Shown here piece after piece: positions 46,590 through 55,477 of a DNA stretch of 64,000 bases. Each line of letters begins with the position of its first letter. The stretch's first letter is position 1. The notes below the pieces were generated by a model, which was not told where the DNA came from, did no database searches, and was given only the letters and a program-made list of their open reading frames with translations. Made by a program: the position numbers and the translations under genes. The DNA lies in the NCBI RefSeq assembly GCF_026427355.1, contig NZ_CP102664.1, positions 434,001 to 498,000 of the forward strand, given 5' to 3'. Origin of the DNA: Sphingobium sp. JS3065 (lineage in GTDB: Bacteria; Pseudomonadota; Alphaproteobacteria; Sphingomonadales; Sphingomonadaceae).

Positions 46590-46907
46590 GATTGGCCGCC
46601 CCGCGTGTTGGAAGGAAATTGTCTCCACCAAGCGAGACCCCGGACATGTCGGAAAGAGCGGCCCCGCCGGAGGCGAGGCATTACCCCTGCCGCGCCTCCG
46701 GCGAAAATGTGCACGCCCAAGCGTATGCTTGTACCCAGGCAAGTGTCACAATGACCGAGAAGTTGGCTGCCGTGGCTGCAAGGTCGGGCTTCCTTGATTC
46801 CGCGCTTCGCCGCTATTACCCGAAAGGCCAATGGAAATGGGGCTGAAGCAAATGGACGTTAAGATTGCCAGGATTCCGGTGATCGGGTGGAAGTGGACTC
46901 AAAAATC
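46590..46907. other. Intergenic region after the czc operon
   Basis: A strong hairpin with arms GCCGGAGGCG and CGCCTCCGGC lies at 46666-46702, a plausible terminator stem though no T-run follows. An 87-codon frame (46586-46846) ends SALRRYYPKGQWKWG but overlaps czcD and has no ribosome site, so I do not call it. Confidence 0.5.
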
Positions 46908-47711
46908 ATGAGCTATTGTGACATCGTCGTCGATGCTTGCCCCAAGAAGGACGTCCAGCTGCCGCTCGAATTTGCGCGAAAATTGGCTCTCGAAACCGGG
47001 GCGAGGCTATCAGTGGTATCTTATGCTTGGCCGCGATATTCTGGCATGCGTCCGCTGGTCGGAAACGCATTATCCGCTCAGTTGCAAGAGCGGGAGATGA
47101 TAGATGCGTTGGATACCGCTCGCAGCGCATTCGGCACTGTCTTTGACGACAACGCGGTTGAAGCCGAGTGGTGCTCCGGCGTTGCTGAGCCGAATGTTGT
47201 GCTGCGAGATCATCTGTGGACCGCAGACCTGCTCATCACCAGCGCATCTGAAAGCAAGACGTGCGCTCCGCTGAACGCTGCCGACCTTGCCTTGCGATCG
47301 GGCGCGCCCATTCTGCGTCTTGGCACGAAAATGCCGGAAGCCAGCTTTGCCAATGTGCTAGTCGCATGGAAGGATTGCTCGCAAGCACGCCGCGCTGTGC
47401 ATGATGCACTACCGATCCTCCAGCGTACCGGGAAGGTGACGGTCGTCGGTGTCGGTGACGAAGTGGCGATCGAACGCCTGGAAATGGTTGCTGATCATTT
47501 GCGCCGCCATGGCGTGACTGCGGAACATCTGCATATTCCCCGCACTCACGGTAAAATCGGTGAGGACCTGCTGGCCGAGGCTCAACGTGTCGATGCCAGT
47601 CTCATTGTTGCCGGGGTTTTCAGCCGGGGTTCCTTAAGGGAGCGAGTGTTGGGAGGCGTGACCAGAGACTTGCTCGGCAATCCCGAGATTTCCTGGTTCA
47701 TGGCTCATTGA
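46908..47711 (+). CDS. Universal stress protein
   Basis: 267-residue tandem-domain Usp. Domain 1 MSYCDIVVDACPKKDVQLPLEFARKLALETGARLSVVSY; domain 2 ASFANVLVAWKDCSQARRAVHDALPIL and VDASLIVAGVFSRGSLRERVLGGVTRDLL, the degenerate ATP-loop pattern. More divergent than the other three copies in the window. The ATG at 46908 begins the conserved domain; an in-frame ATG 21 nt earlier is possible. Confidence 0.85.
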   Translation: MSYCDIVVDACPKKDVQLPLEFARKLALETGARLSVVSYAWPRYSGMRPLVGNALSAQLQEREMIDALDTARSAFGTVFDDNAVEAEWCSGVAEPNVVLRDHLWTADLLITSASESKTCAPLNAADLALRSGAPILRLGTKMPEASFANVLVAWKDCSQARRAVHDALPILQRTGKVTVVGVGDEVAIERLEMVADHLRRHGVTAEHLHIPRTHGKIGEDLLAEAQRVDASLIVAGVFSRGSLRERVLGGVTRDLLGNPEISWFMAH

Positions 47712-47848
47712 ACTGAACGCGCATGCGAGCGACTGCCGTTCCACTTGCTCGGCAGATCAGTGCAAATATAAGTCTTCTCCGGCGGGCGCGACGAGGTAAC
47801 GTGGATCGGTAAAGTCCCAGGATCATTTTACCAATAAGGACACAGTAT

Positions 47849-49156
47849 CTATCTAAAATCTTGGGCCAACTTTTCGCGAAATCTGGGGTGAGCCAGGGCG
47901 ATAAGAGCATCGGCTCGTTGACTCATTGATTTACCCTTCAAATCAACCCAGCCGAATTCCGTGACTATGATATGCGTGTCGTTGCGCGGCGTTGTGACGG
48001 GACCGTCTAGGACGGGGACAATCCGGGAAACGGTGCCGTTGCGGGCGGTGGACTCGCAGGCAATGATGGATTTTCCACCCTTCGACGCCGTTGCGCCCCT
48101 GACGAAATCGAGCTGTCCGCCCGATCCGCTGTACTGCCGCCCAAGGAGGTGTTCGGAATTGCAGGCGCCGCCCAGGTCGAACTGCAATGTCCCGTTTACC
48201 GAAACGACATTGTCGTTCTTCGCGATATGCCGCGGATCGTTGACAATGTTCACGGGCAGGGAATGGATGGCCGGATTGTCGTCAATGAAATCGTAGAAGG
48301 CAGCATCACCCATCGCGAAAGTGAAGACGCTGCGACCCGGGTAGGTCGCCTTGGCCTTGTTGGTGACTGCACCGCACCGGATCAGTTGTGTCAGGGCCGG
48401 GGTCAACAACTCCGTGTGGATCCCCAGATCCTTGCGATCTTCGAGTAGCGCGCAGACTGCCGCGGGGAGCGTGCCGATTCCCATTTGCAGGCAGGCGCCA
48501 TCGTCGATCATTCCGGCAATGATTCGGGCGATGGTCCGTTCTTCAGGGCTTGGTTTCCCGCACGATATTTCCGGCAGGGGGCAGCGATTTTCAACGATTG
48601 AATCGACCTCGGACACGTGCAGCAGCGAGTCTCCAAATACGCGCGGCATGGCCGGATTGACTTCCACTATGAGCCTGCGGGCACTGCGTGCGGCAGTCGA
48701 CGTGTAATCGTTGCTGGTTCCGAAGGTGAACCAACCGTGGCGATCCATCGGCGAGACGGTGGTGATGCAGGCGTCAAGATCGACGCGCTCGGACAAGAGT
48801 TGCGGCGATTGGCTGAATGCCACCGGCACGAACTCGATTGGCCCATAAGGAGCTGGGGATGGATCCGCTCTGATCAGCGCCCGCTCGACACTGCTCAGAA
48901 ACATACAGTGCGGTCGCACCCGATCTAGGAGGTCGCGTCGCAGGACCGTTTTGCCGGCGGCATCGAGGGAATGGAAATACCACAAGCGCAAATCGGCAAG
49001 CTTGGAGGTTTCGATCCGGCCTGCCAGGGCTTCGAGCAGCGCTGGCGGTTCGGCGACCGCCATCCCCATCGCCAGATTCATGCCCGAGTCAATGAACGCC
49101 AATGCGTCCTCGGCCGTGGTCAGTTTTTCGCGGTAGGCGTCCTGATGGGCGGTCAT
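47849..49156 (-). CDS. Acetyl-CoA hydrolase/CoA-transferase family protein
   Basis: 435-residue enzyme predicted to move CoA between acyl groups and acetate. The family Glu nucleophile is likely Glu249 in GIHTELLTPAL; the CoA-binding motif is YSGSGGQLDFVRGA and the end has VTEFGWVDLKGKSMSQRADALIALAHPRFRE. Members include 4-hydroxybutyrate and butyryl-CoA transferases and acetyl-CoA hydrolase; substrate cannot be set here. Its place among universal stress proteins and an alcohol dehydrogenase fits fermentative or low-oxygen carbon handling. Confidence 0.88.
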   Translation of the reverse strand: MTAHQDAYREKLTTAEDALAFIDSGMNLAMGMAVAEPPALLEALAGRIETSKLADLRLWYFHSLDAAGKTVLRRDLLDRVRPHCMFLSSVERALIRADPSPAPYGPIEFVPVAFSQSPQLLSERVDLDACITTVSPMDRHGWFTFGTSNDYTSTAARSARRLIVEVNPAMPRVFGDSLLHVSEVDSIVENRCPLPEISCGKPSPEERTIARIIAGMIDDGACLQMGIGTLPAAVCALLEDRKDLGIHTELLTPALTQLIRCGAVTNKAKATYPGRSVFTFAMGDAAFYDFIDDNPAIHSLPVNIVNDPRHIAKNDNVVSVNGTLQFDLGGACNSEHLLGRQYSGSGGQLDFVRGATASKGGKSIIACESTARNGTVSRIVPVLDGPVTTPRNDTHIIVTEFGWVDLKGKSMSQRADALIALAHPRFREKLAQDFR

Positions 49157-49391
49157 TGGCGGTCCTTGAAGCTAAGATTATGCCGGTCCCTTGGGCTATG
49201 CGAGGCGCCCGTGGGCCGCAGATGCGGCAAGCGAGAGAAGCAAAGCGCCCGCGTTCTTCGAGACATGCTACGGCCTCGGTGTACTGGCCTCCAACGGCAG
49301 TTGCGTCTTCATCAATACGGGAGCCGAGCGACAACGGAATTCGATACTTCGCGTAATGCAAGTGGCCGCGAAGCAGCCGGTCTCCGTTACG

Positions 49392-49706
49392 TCACGCGCA
49401 GTTGATGCACATGGCGGCAGTAGGGAGGGCTTCGAGGCGCTTGGGGTCGATGCTGACGCCGCATTTGGTACAGGTGCCATAGGTCCCGTTCTCGATGCGC
49501 GACAAAGCGGCTTGGATTTGCGCGACTTCCTCTTTGAATCCGGCGTCGAGCGCAGCGAGAGTCTCGTCGTCGGCAAGGTCGATGGCCTGTTCAGAGGAGT
49601 CGGCATCCAGAGGGTGGCGAAGCTCGTCCTCGATTATATCGGCGCGATTAATCAACTCCCGGAGGCGTGAGTTCAAAGCAACGATCAAGGGCTCATGGTT
49701 CTTCAT
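49392..49706 (-). CDS. TraR/DksA-type zinc-finger regulator
   Basis: 104 residues. An N-terminal coiled coil (LNSRLRELINRADIIEDELRHPLDADSSEQAIDLADDETL) leads to a C4 zinc finger CTKC...CINC. DksA relatives bind RNA polymerase and adjust transcription under starvation. The coiled-coil tip DADSSEQAIDLADDE replaces the DPADRA tip of DksA. The ATG at 49706 with upstream GGAG is preferred to that at 49721. Confidence 0.88.
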   Translation of the reverse strand: MKNHEPLIVALNSRLRELINRADIIEDELRHPLDADSSEQAIDLADDETLAALDAGFKEEVAQIQAALSRIENGTYGTCTKCGVSIDPKRLEALPTAAMCINCA

Positions 49707-49982
49707 GATTATCAACTCCATTATTTTTGGTCTGTTCGATCGACCTTATGCCGATCTGAAGCACATGGACAATTCCTGGTCGATTTCGGACGTACATCGA
49801 TAGTCCGCACAATTCGAAGGAATCTTGGGCAGTGCATTTTCAAATGACCGCCCAGCAGGATCACCCGCAAAGCGGCAGCCTGTTTCAATCGCGGGCAGCA
49901 CGAAGATGCGGTACCATAGCCGCCACGGCGACGTCCGCCATTTTCAGCGAGGCGGCGCCTTGGCGAATGTAGGAGGCCCGCG

Positions 49983-50438
49983 ATGACCGACAACGATAAA
50001 ACAGCCGCAATTGCTGTTCTCAACCGCATCATGGAAGCCGAACTGGCGGGCGTCGTCCGCTACACCCACTATGCCCTGATGGTTTACGGTTACAACCGCA
50101 TCCCCATCGTTTCGTGGCTGGAGGGGAACGCGTCCGAAGGACTGGCCCATGCCCGCAAGGCGGGTGAGCTGGTCACGCTGCTGGGTGGTCACCCGTCGCT
50201 CCAGATCGGCCCGCTGCTGGAGACGACCAAGCATGACATCGGCGACATCCTGCGTGAAAGCCTGGAGCACGAGAAGTTGACGCTCGGCCTCTATTACGAA
50301 CTGCTCAAGCTCGCTTCCGACACGTCGGTTTTGCTTGAGGAGTACGCACGCGAGATGATCATGCTTGAGGAGCTGCATCTCGACGAGGTCGACAAGATGC
50401 TGCGCAAGCCGGGCGAAGTTGCAGCATTCCACGACTGA
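49983..50438 (+). CDS. Bacterioferritin/ferritin-like protein
   Basis: 151-residue four-helix protein. Iron ligands appear as Glu18 or Glu20 (IMEAELAGVVRYTHY), Glu52 and His56 (SEGLAHARKAGE), Glu95 or Glu97 (RESLEHEKL) and Glu129-x-x-His132 (MLEELHLDE). It probably stores or detoxifies iron. The ExxxH spacing at 52-56 differs from the ExxH of standard Bfr. It lies upstream of a siderophore receptor gene, consistent with iron handling. Confidence 0.85.
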   Translation: MTDNDKTAAIAVLNRIMEAELAGVVRYTHYALMVYGYNRIPIVSWLEGNASEGLAHARKAGELVTLLGGHPSLQIGPLLETTKHDIGDILRESLEHEKLTLGLYYELLKLASDTSVLLEEYAREMIMLEELHLDEVDKMLRKPGEVAAFHD

Positions 50439-50650
50439 TCTGGCGGCCGGGCCTCTTGGATTTGAAGGCGCCGGGCGAACGCGCGGTTTAGTCCCGACGG
50501 TTTCCCCTCGATGATGGGGCTGGCCGTAGGCATCTTTTTTCCCACGCTGCGTGAGACTGACGAAGATCAAATACCGGCCCTCGACGAGCCGCTAGCTGGT
50601 TGCGCCAAGCTCCCCGGCATGACCGAGGGTTCCATCCGCACAAACAATTA

Positions 50651-50670
50651 TTGCAAATAGGTCGCAATAG
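50651..50670 (+). promoter_or_regulatory. Possible Fur box before the TonB receptor gene
   Basis: TTGCAAATAG GTCGCAATAG contains the TTGCAAAT/CGCAA half-site layout of Fur-type operators in alphaproteobacteria. Its position 44-63 bp before the likely start fits, but the symmetry is imperfect. Confidence 0.4.
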
Positions 50671-50713
50671 CATTAGCGGCTGACCAATGATGATTCACTT
50701 ACAGGGGGTTTTC

Positions 50714-52792
50714 TTGAAGAAGCTGTTGCTCTTTTCCACCGCGCTGATCGCGGTGCCCGGTCTGGCACTAGCATCCGAGGCTGATGGCGATGATGGCCGC
50801 ACGATCATCGTCACCGGCAAGGCGGTCGGCTATCTGGCAGACGACTCCGTCACGGCAACCAAGACGGATACGCCGCTGATCGACGTGCCGCAGTCTGTCA
50901 CGGTTGTGACCCGCGAACGGCTCGATGATCAGGCACTGCGCAGCATGGCCGATGTCCTGCGCTATGTGCCGGGCACCACCGTCGGCCAAGGCGAGGGCAA
51001 TCGTGACCAGATCACCCTGCGCGGCCAGAACACCAGCGCGGACTTCTTCCTCGACGGCGTACGGGACGATGTCCAGTACTACCGCAGTCTCTACAATATC
51101 GAACGGGTCGAGGTGCTCAAGGGACCCTTTGCGCTGATCTTCGGCCGGGGCGGTAGCGGCGGCATCATCAACCGGGTCCAGAAGACGCCGTCAGCCGACG
51201 CTCTGAAAATCGGCGGATCGGCCAGCGTCAATACGTTCGGATCATGGGATGCGTCTGCCGACATCAACGCTCCGCTCGGTAGCAATGCCGCGTTCCGTCT
51301 TAACGGAACCTACGAAAGCCTCGACAATCACCGCGATTACTTCGAGGGCGAACGGTATGCGATCAATCCCTATGTCGCAGTGGATCTAGGCGGCGGCTGG
51401 AAAGCCGGCTTGTCCTATGAATATGTCCACGACGATCGCGTCACCGATCGCGGCGTCCCTTCGATCGCGACAGCCGCGAACGAACCGAACCGGCCGCTCA
51501 GCGGCCACCGCGATACATTCTTTGGCGTGCCGGGCGTCAATCGCACGGGTCTCGAGGCGCACATCGTCAAGGCGCGGCTCGACGGCGAATTGACCGACAA
51601 TCTCGATTGGTCGACCACCGTGCTCTACGGCGACTACGACAAGTACTATACCAACGTCTTCGCCAATGGCGCTGCTACCGGCCAGACGGGCACCGTGGCG
51701 CTGTCGAGCTACATCGACCCGAACAAGCGGCAGAACTTCATCGCCCAGACCAACCTCGTCTGGGATGTCAATCTCGGCCCGGTTGGCAACAAGATCCTGA
51801 TGGGGCTTGAATATGGCGACCAGGATTCAGCCAACCAGCGTCGCAACGGTACTCTGTCGAACACGACGCTGAACCTTGCTAATATCGTCTATCCGAGCGT
51901 CACCTTCGGCGCGCTCGCGCGCGATACCGTGTCCAATGTCCAGTTCTTCTCGGCCTATGCCCAGGACCAGATCAGCTTCGGCGAGCATCTCGATCTGGTG
52001 GTCGGCCTGCGTTACGACCGCTTCGAGATCAAGGGAACCGACCGGATCGGAACGCCGCGTCCGTTCGCGCGCACCGACGAGAAGGTTTCGCCGCGCGTCG
52101 GTGTGATCTTCAAGCCGCAGGAAAGCATCTCGATCTACGGCAGCTATAGCCAGTCGTTCCTGCCGCGATCAGGCGACCAGTTCCTGACGATGAGCGCAAC
52201 CCAGCAGAACCTCGCCCCGGAAAAGTTCACCAACTATGAGGTCGGCGCCAAGTGGGACATTCGTCCCGATCTGAACGTCACGCTGGCCCTGTTCCAGCTT
52301 GATCGGACCAATGCGACGACGCCGGACCCGAACAATGTCACCGCCACGATCAATGTCGGGGAAACCCGCACCAAGGGGCTGGAACTGGCGCTGACCGGAC
52401 GGATCACGCCGAACTGGCAGATGAGCGGCGGTTACACCTATCAGGACGCCAAGCTGCGCGGGAACGACTTCGTGCGCCTCGCCCAGGTGCCCAAACACCA
52501 GTTTGCGCTGTGGAACCGCTACGATTTCAATCGCAGCGTCGGCGTCGGCCTGGGTGTCGTTCACCAGTCGAGCCAGTTTGCCGCGATCCGCACCACTGCC
52601 ACGACGACCCGCCTGCCTGACTTCACGCGTGTCGATGCGGCCCTATTCTTCAAGGCCAGCGACAGGCTCGAATTCCAGGTCAACGTCGAGAACCTGCTCG
52701 ATGAGGCGTATTTCTCCGACGCACATAACAACAACAACATCACGCCGGGCGCGCCGATCAATGCACGCTTCACGGCGCGCGTGAAATTCTGA
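50714..52792 (+). CDS. TonB-dependent siderophore receptor
   Basis: Outer-membrane receptor of about 692 residues. The likely start is a TTG at 50714 (AGGGGG 5 nt upstream) opening MKKLLLFSTALIAVPGLALA; ATGs at 50687/50690 add nine unlikely residues. Plug domain: IDVPQSVTVVTRERLDDQALRSMADVLRYVPGTTVGQGEGNRDQITLRGQNTSADFFLDGVRDD, the catecholate/hydroxamate-siderophore type; the barrel ends NINARFTARVKF-like with terminal Phe. It resembles Fiu/FhuE-type receptors. The ligand is unknown. Confidence 0.93.
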   Translation: MKKLLLFSTALIAVPGLALASEADGDDGRTIIVTGKAVGYLADDSVTATKTDTPLIDVPQSVTVVTRERLDDQALRSMADVLRYVPGTTVGQGEGNRDQITLRGQNTSADFFLDGVRDDVQYYRSLYNIERVEVLKGPFALIFGRGGSGGIINRVQKTPSADALKIGGSASVNTFGSWDASADINAPLGSNAAFRLNGTYESLDNHRDYFEGERYAINPYVAVDLGGGWKAGLSYEYVHDDRVTDRGVPSIATAANEPNRPLSGHRDTFFGVPGVNRTGLEAHIVKARLDGELTDNLDWSTTVLYGDYDKYYTNVFANGAATGQTGTVALSSYIDPNKRQNFIAQTNLVWDVNLGPVGNKILMGLEYGDQDSANQRRNGTLSNTTLNLANIVYPSVTFGALARDTVSNVQFFSAYAQDQISFGEHLDLVVGLRYDRFEIKGTDRIGTPRPFARTDEKVSPRVGVIFKPQESISIYGSYSQSFLPRSGDQFLTMSATQQNLAPEKFTNYEVGAKWDIRPDLNVTLALFQLDRTNATTPDPNNVTATINVGETRTKGLELALTGRITPNWQMSGGYTYQDAKLRGNDFVRLAQVPKHQFALWNRYDFNRSVGVGLGVVHQSSQFAAIRTTATTTRLPDFTRVDAALFFKASDRLEFQVNVENLLDEAYFSDAHNNNNITPGAPINARFTARVKF

Positions 52793-52800
52793 TCGCTCGC

Positions 52801-52832
52801 GGCAGGGGAGGCGTAGCTCGCCTCCTCCTGCC
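52801..52832. terminator. Hairpin terminator between convergent genes
   Basis: GGCAGGGGAGGCG and CGCCTCCTCCTGCC pair with one bulge around a 5-nt loop. It lies 8 bp after the receptor stop and 16 bp before the stop of the leftward universal stress gene, so it may act both ways. Confidence 0.65.
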
Positions 52833-52848
52833 GTGAAGCAATCGTGCT

Positions 52849-53676
52849 TTACGGAACCTCGCGAACCATCAGGGTGTCGGTCCTGCTCCAGAACAGCAGG
52901 GATTCCGCCCTGCTGCCGACGACGAACTGGAGAAACCCGGTCTCGCCGTGTGTCCCGAGCACGAGAAGATCAGCGTTTACGTCCCGTGCGGTCTGTTCGA
53001 CGGCAGCATCCATCACGCCGTGCCCAAAGTGCATCGAGATCCTGTTTCGCATGGTCTGCGAAAAGTCCGGGTGATCGAGAAATGCTTCGAGTTCGCGCCG
53101 CGCCTGCTCTTCCAGGCCCGGGCTTTTACGCTCCGATCCCGGCCATCCGTCGAGCGGGACATCGAAGACATGCAGGACATGCAGGGCCGCGTCCGGAAAC
53201 ATGTTGGCCGCCTTTGTCAGGGCCAAGCGCGAACAAGTTGAGAAGTCCGTCGCGACCAGAAGCGAGCGATAGGCGCCATGCACGCGTTGCTTGACCACAA
53301 GGACCGGAACCTCGGCGTTTCGGACCGCATGATCAACCGTCGTCCCGATCAGGAAGTCGCCGACCTGATTGAACCGTGCAACGCCGGCAACGATCAACCC
53401 GCAGCCGGTCTCCTGCGCTGCCCGGACAATAGCCTGTGGCGCCGGTTCATGGGCCAGGAGAATTTCCGCGGCCAGAGATGGATCCGGCAGCACCGCGCGC
53501 ACCCCATCCATCGCAAGAGCAGGGTTCCTGTCAGCCCACGATCCCGGTTCGACGGCGTGCAGCACCTTGAGCGGAGCGCCCCAGGTCTGGGCCAGGAGGC
53601 AGGCACGATCGACCGCGCGATCCGACCGCGCCCCGAGGTCTGTTGCGACGAGGACAGGCGTAGCGGGACTTGTCAT
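52849..53676 (-). CDS. Universal stress protein
   Basis: 275-residue tandem Usp. Domain 1 PVLVATDLGARSDRAVDRACLLAQTWGAPLKVLHAVE; domain 2 YRSLLVATDFSTCSRLALTKAANMFPDAALHVLHVF with the ATP-binding loop ADLLVLGTHGETGFLQFVVGSRAESLLFWS (G-2x-G-9x-G-S). The paralogue next door (53744-54586) starts 67 bp upstream on the same strand, so the two may be co-transcribed. Confidence 0.92.
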   Translation of the reverse strand: MTSPATPVLVATDLGARSDRAVDRACLLAQTWGAPLKVLHAVEPGSWADRNPALAMDGVRAVLPDPSLAAEILLAHEPAPQAIVRAAQETGCGLIVAGVARFNQVGDFLIGTTVDHAVRNAEVPVLVVKQRVHGAYRSLLVATDFSTCSRLALTKAANMFPDAALHVLHVFDVPLDGWPGSERKSPGLEEQARRELEAFLDHPDFSQTMRNRISMHFGHGVMDAAVEQTARDVNADLLVLGTHGETGFLQFVVGSRAESLLFWSRTDTLMVREVP

Positions 53677-53743
53677 GCGTTATCCTTCCAAGAATCAATT
53701 TCAGCTGCGTCCGGACAACCTGGTGGTCGCGCAGCGAGCCGGC

Positions 53744-54586
53744 CTAATGGGCCAGCAGGACCGGCAATTGTGGGTCATCCAGGATAGAACGCGTTGCACC
53801 GCCAAGCAGGAATTCCCGGGCTTTCGAATGCCCATAAGCCCCCATCACGAGCAAGTCCGCGCCGCTGCTACTGCCGTGATCGAGGAGAGCCTTGCCGGCA
53901 TCGCGCCCCGTAGCCTCCACTTCCTCAAGGCGGGCAGCGATGTCATGCAGCGCCAGATGACGCCGGGCTTCTTCCAGCACGTGCTGCGCTGCGAACGGCT
54001 TGTCGCCCGAGATCGCCACAAGGCGGACCGAACGGGCAGCGCGGCAGAACGGCAGCGACGCCGTCAGACTGCGGGCCGCTGCGCGGCTGCCGTCCCAACC
54101 GATGACGATGTCCTGAAAGGCGAGGCCTTCCGATCGCGGGCGGGGAAGCAGAAGCACGGGGCGACCGGAGTCGAAAACCAGCGCTTCCGCGGCGACTTGG
54201 AATTCGACATTGGTTTCGACCGGCACCACCGTCAGATCGTGCGTGCGGGCGATGCGCGCGGGCTCCATGGGATTGACCAGCGGTCCGCACTCCACGAGAA
54301 ATTGCTCGCCGCGTCGTTCCTCGCCTACCAACTTTGTCAACTCGTTGAGGAGGTCGGTGGTCGCCTCGCGGCTCCGCACGTTCTCGCCAGCAATCAGTGC
54401 ATTGGCGTGCACGAGTTTGTCCGCCAGCCAGTTTCCCACCGCCGGAATATGCGTCTGGCACACAACCCCGGAAAGGCGCGCGTCAAACCGCTCGGCTAGT
54501 GACAGCGAGGCATCGAGTGCCCAGCCAGGCGTGCGGTAAGGGTAGCTGACCATGAAAAGCAGGATGTCGCGAATATCGGTCATCAT
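53744..54586 (-). CDS. Universal stress protein, tandem UspA domains
   Basis: 280-residue tandem Usp with ATP-loop GADLLVMGAYGHSKAREFLLGGATRSIL. It is a clear paralogue of the gene at 33177-34019: same length, same block order, and long shared segments such as HIPAVGNWLADK and RRGEQFLVECG. Leftward, upstream of another universal stress gene. Confidence 0.92.
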   Translation of the reverse strand: MMTDIRDILLFMVSYPYRTPGWALDASLSLAERFDARLSGVVCQTHIPAVGNWLADKLVHANALIAGENVRSREATTDLLNELTKLVGEERRGEQFLVECGPLVNPMEPARIARTHDLTVVPVETNVEFQVAAEALVFDSGRPVLLLPRPRSEGLAFQDIVIGWDGSRAAARSLTASLPFCRAARSVRLVAISGDKPFAAQHVLEEARRHLALHDIAARLEEVEATGRDAGKALLDHGSSSGADLLVMGAYGHSKAREFLLGGATRSILDDPQLPVLLAH

Positions 54587-54658
54587 TGGATTTTGCCTCT
54601 CTCACGAGCGATAGATATCATCCCATGTGCAAGCAGCCTTGATCTATCGCATTCTGCC

Positions 54659-55240
54659 TTACGGCCGCGCCGCTGCGTCGCTCTGACTATTCTGGTCTGC
54701 ATGGCGGATCGAGATTGCCATTTCGGACAGGGCCTTGAGGACATTGCGCTGCCTGACCATCGGGCGCCGGTCGTAAAGGAAGAATTCGATGGGCTTCCAG
54801 TTCGCAACCCATCCGATGATCAGCAGTCCCTCCCTGAAGAAATCACCGTAAGGTTCCGGGATCTGGTTCATCGCCACCATTCCCAGGCCCCAGCAGATCG
54901 CCAGAAAAAGCAGGCCCGTGAAAAGCGATCGGTGCCCGTCGAGCATCCTGATGCGCAGGTGCCGCTGGTAGACCTCGAGCTTGTAGAGAAAATATTGCCG
55001 GATCGCGTCCGGTATCTGGGCGGTTTCCGCCAGGCCGATCTTGTCCTCCGGGGCATGGATCAGGAGTTGGTATCGAGTCTGCGGCGCTTCGAGTGCGCTT
55101 TCCAGAATATATTGTTCGACTTCGTCGTCGAGGTCGCGCCCGACCATGGGGGAGGGATCGAAGGCATGGAACAGGTCGTTCGGGTTGGCGACGCTCAGTC
55201 CGATCAGTCCGGGATCCGGACTCGGCGGTGGTCTGAGCAT
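54659..55240 (-). CDS. Two-TM membrane protein of unknown function
   Basis: 193 residues from the ATG at 55240 (AAGGGG upstream). N-terminal soluble part (LDDEVEQYILESALEAPQTRYQLLIHAPED), an amphipathic stretch, then two membrane helices (SLFTGLLFLAICWGLGMVAMNQI; FFREGLLIIGWVANWKPIEFFLY) and a C-terminal helix. The frame stays open to 55810 but the extra part overlaps the divergent dehydrogenase gene. No family name can be given. It shares an intergenic region with the dehydrogenase. Confidence 0.75.
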   Translation of the reverse strand: MLRPPPSPDPGLIGLSVANPNDLFHAFDPSPMVGRDLDDEVEQYILESALEAPQTRYQLLIHAPEDKIGLAETAQIPDAIRQYFLYKLEVYQRHLRIRMLDGHRSLFTGLLFLAICWGLGMVAMNQIPEPYGDFFREGLLIIGWVANWKPIEFFLYDRRPMVRQRNVLKALSEMAISIRHADQNSQSDAAARP

Positions 55241-55477
55241 TGGTACTTCCCCTTCGCGACCTTGGCTTGTTCGCCGCATTTCTAGCACAGGTGTTTTAGC
55301 GCGGCGAAGGCTTCGAAGTCTGATTTCCTGTTCGCTAGGAAATGCGGTTTGTTTTGGTGAGCCGACAGTGTCGTTCTTTCTTCGCGCAAGCGCGCTATAG
55401 TTGGCGAAGATGGCGACTGGACGAGAATCGCTTCGTTCAAGGCCGCTGCTGACCCAAGTTCCGCCCTGGAGGACATC

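Noticed and set aside
46586..46846. 87-codon frame between czcD and the universal stress gene
   Set aside because: Overlaps the czcD end, lacks a ribosome site and contains the hairpin at 46666-46702.
46590..55477. FNR/Anr boxes (TTGAT-N4-ATCAA) near the universal stress and dehydrogenase genes
   Set aside because: I looked in the promoter gaps and found only half-sites such as CTTGATCTATCG near 54640.
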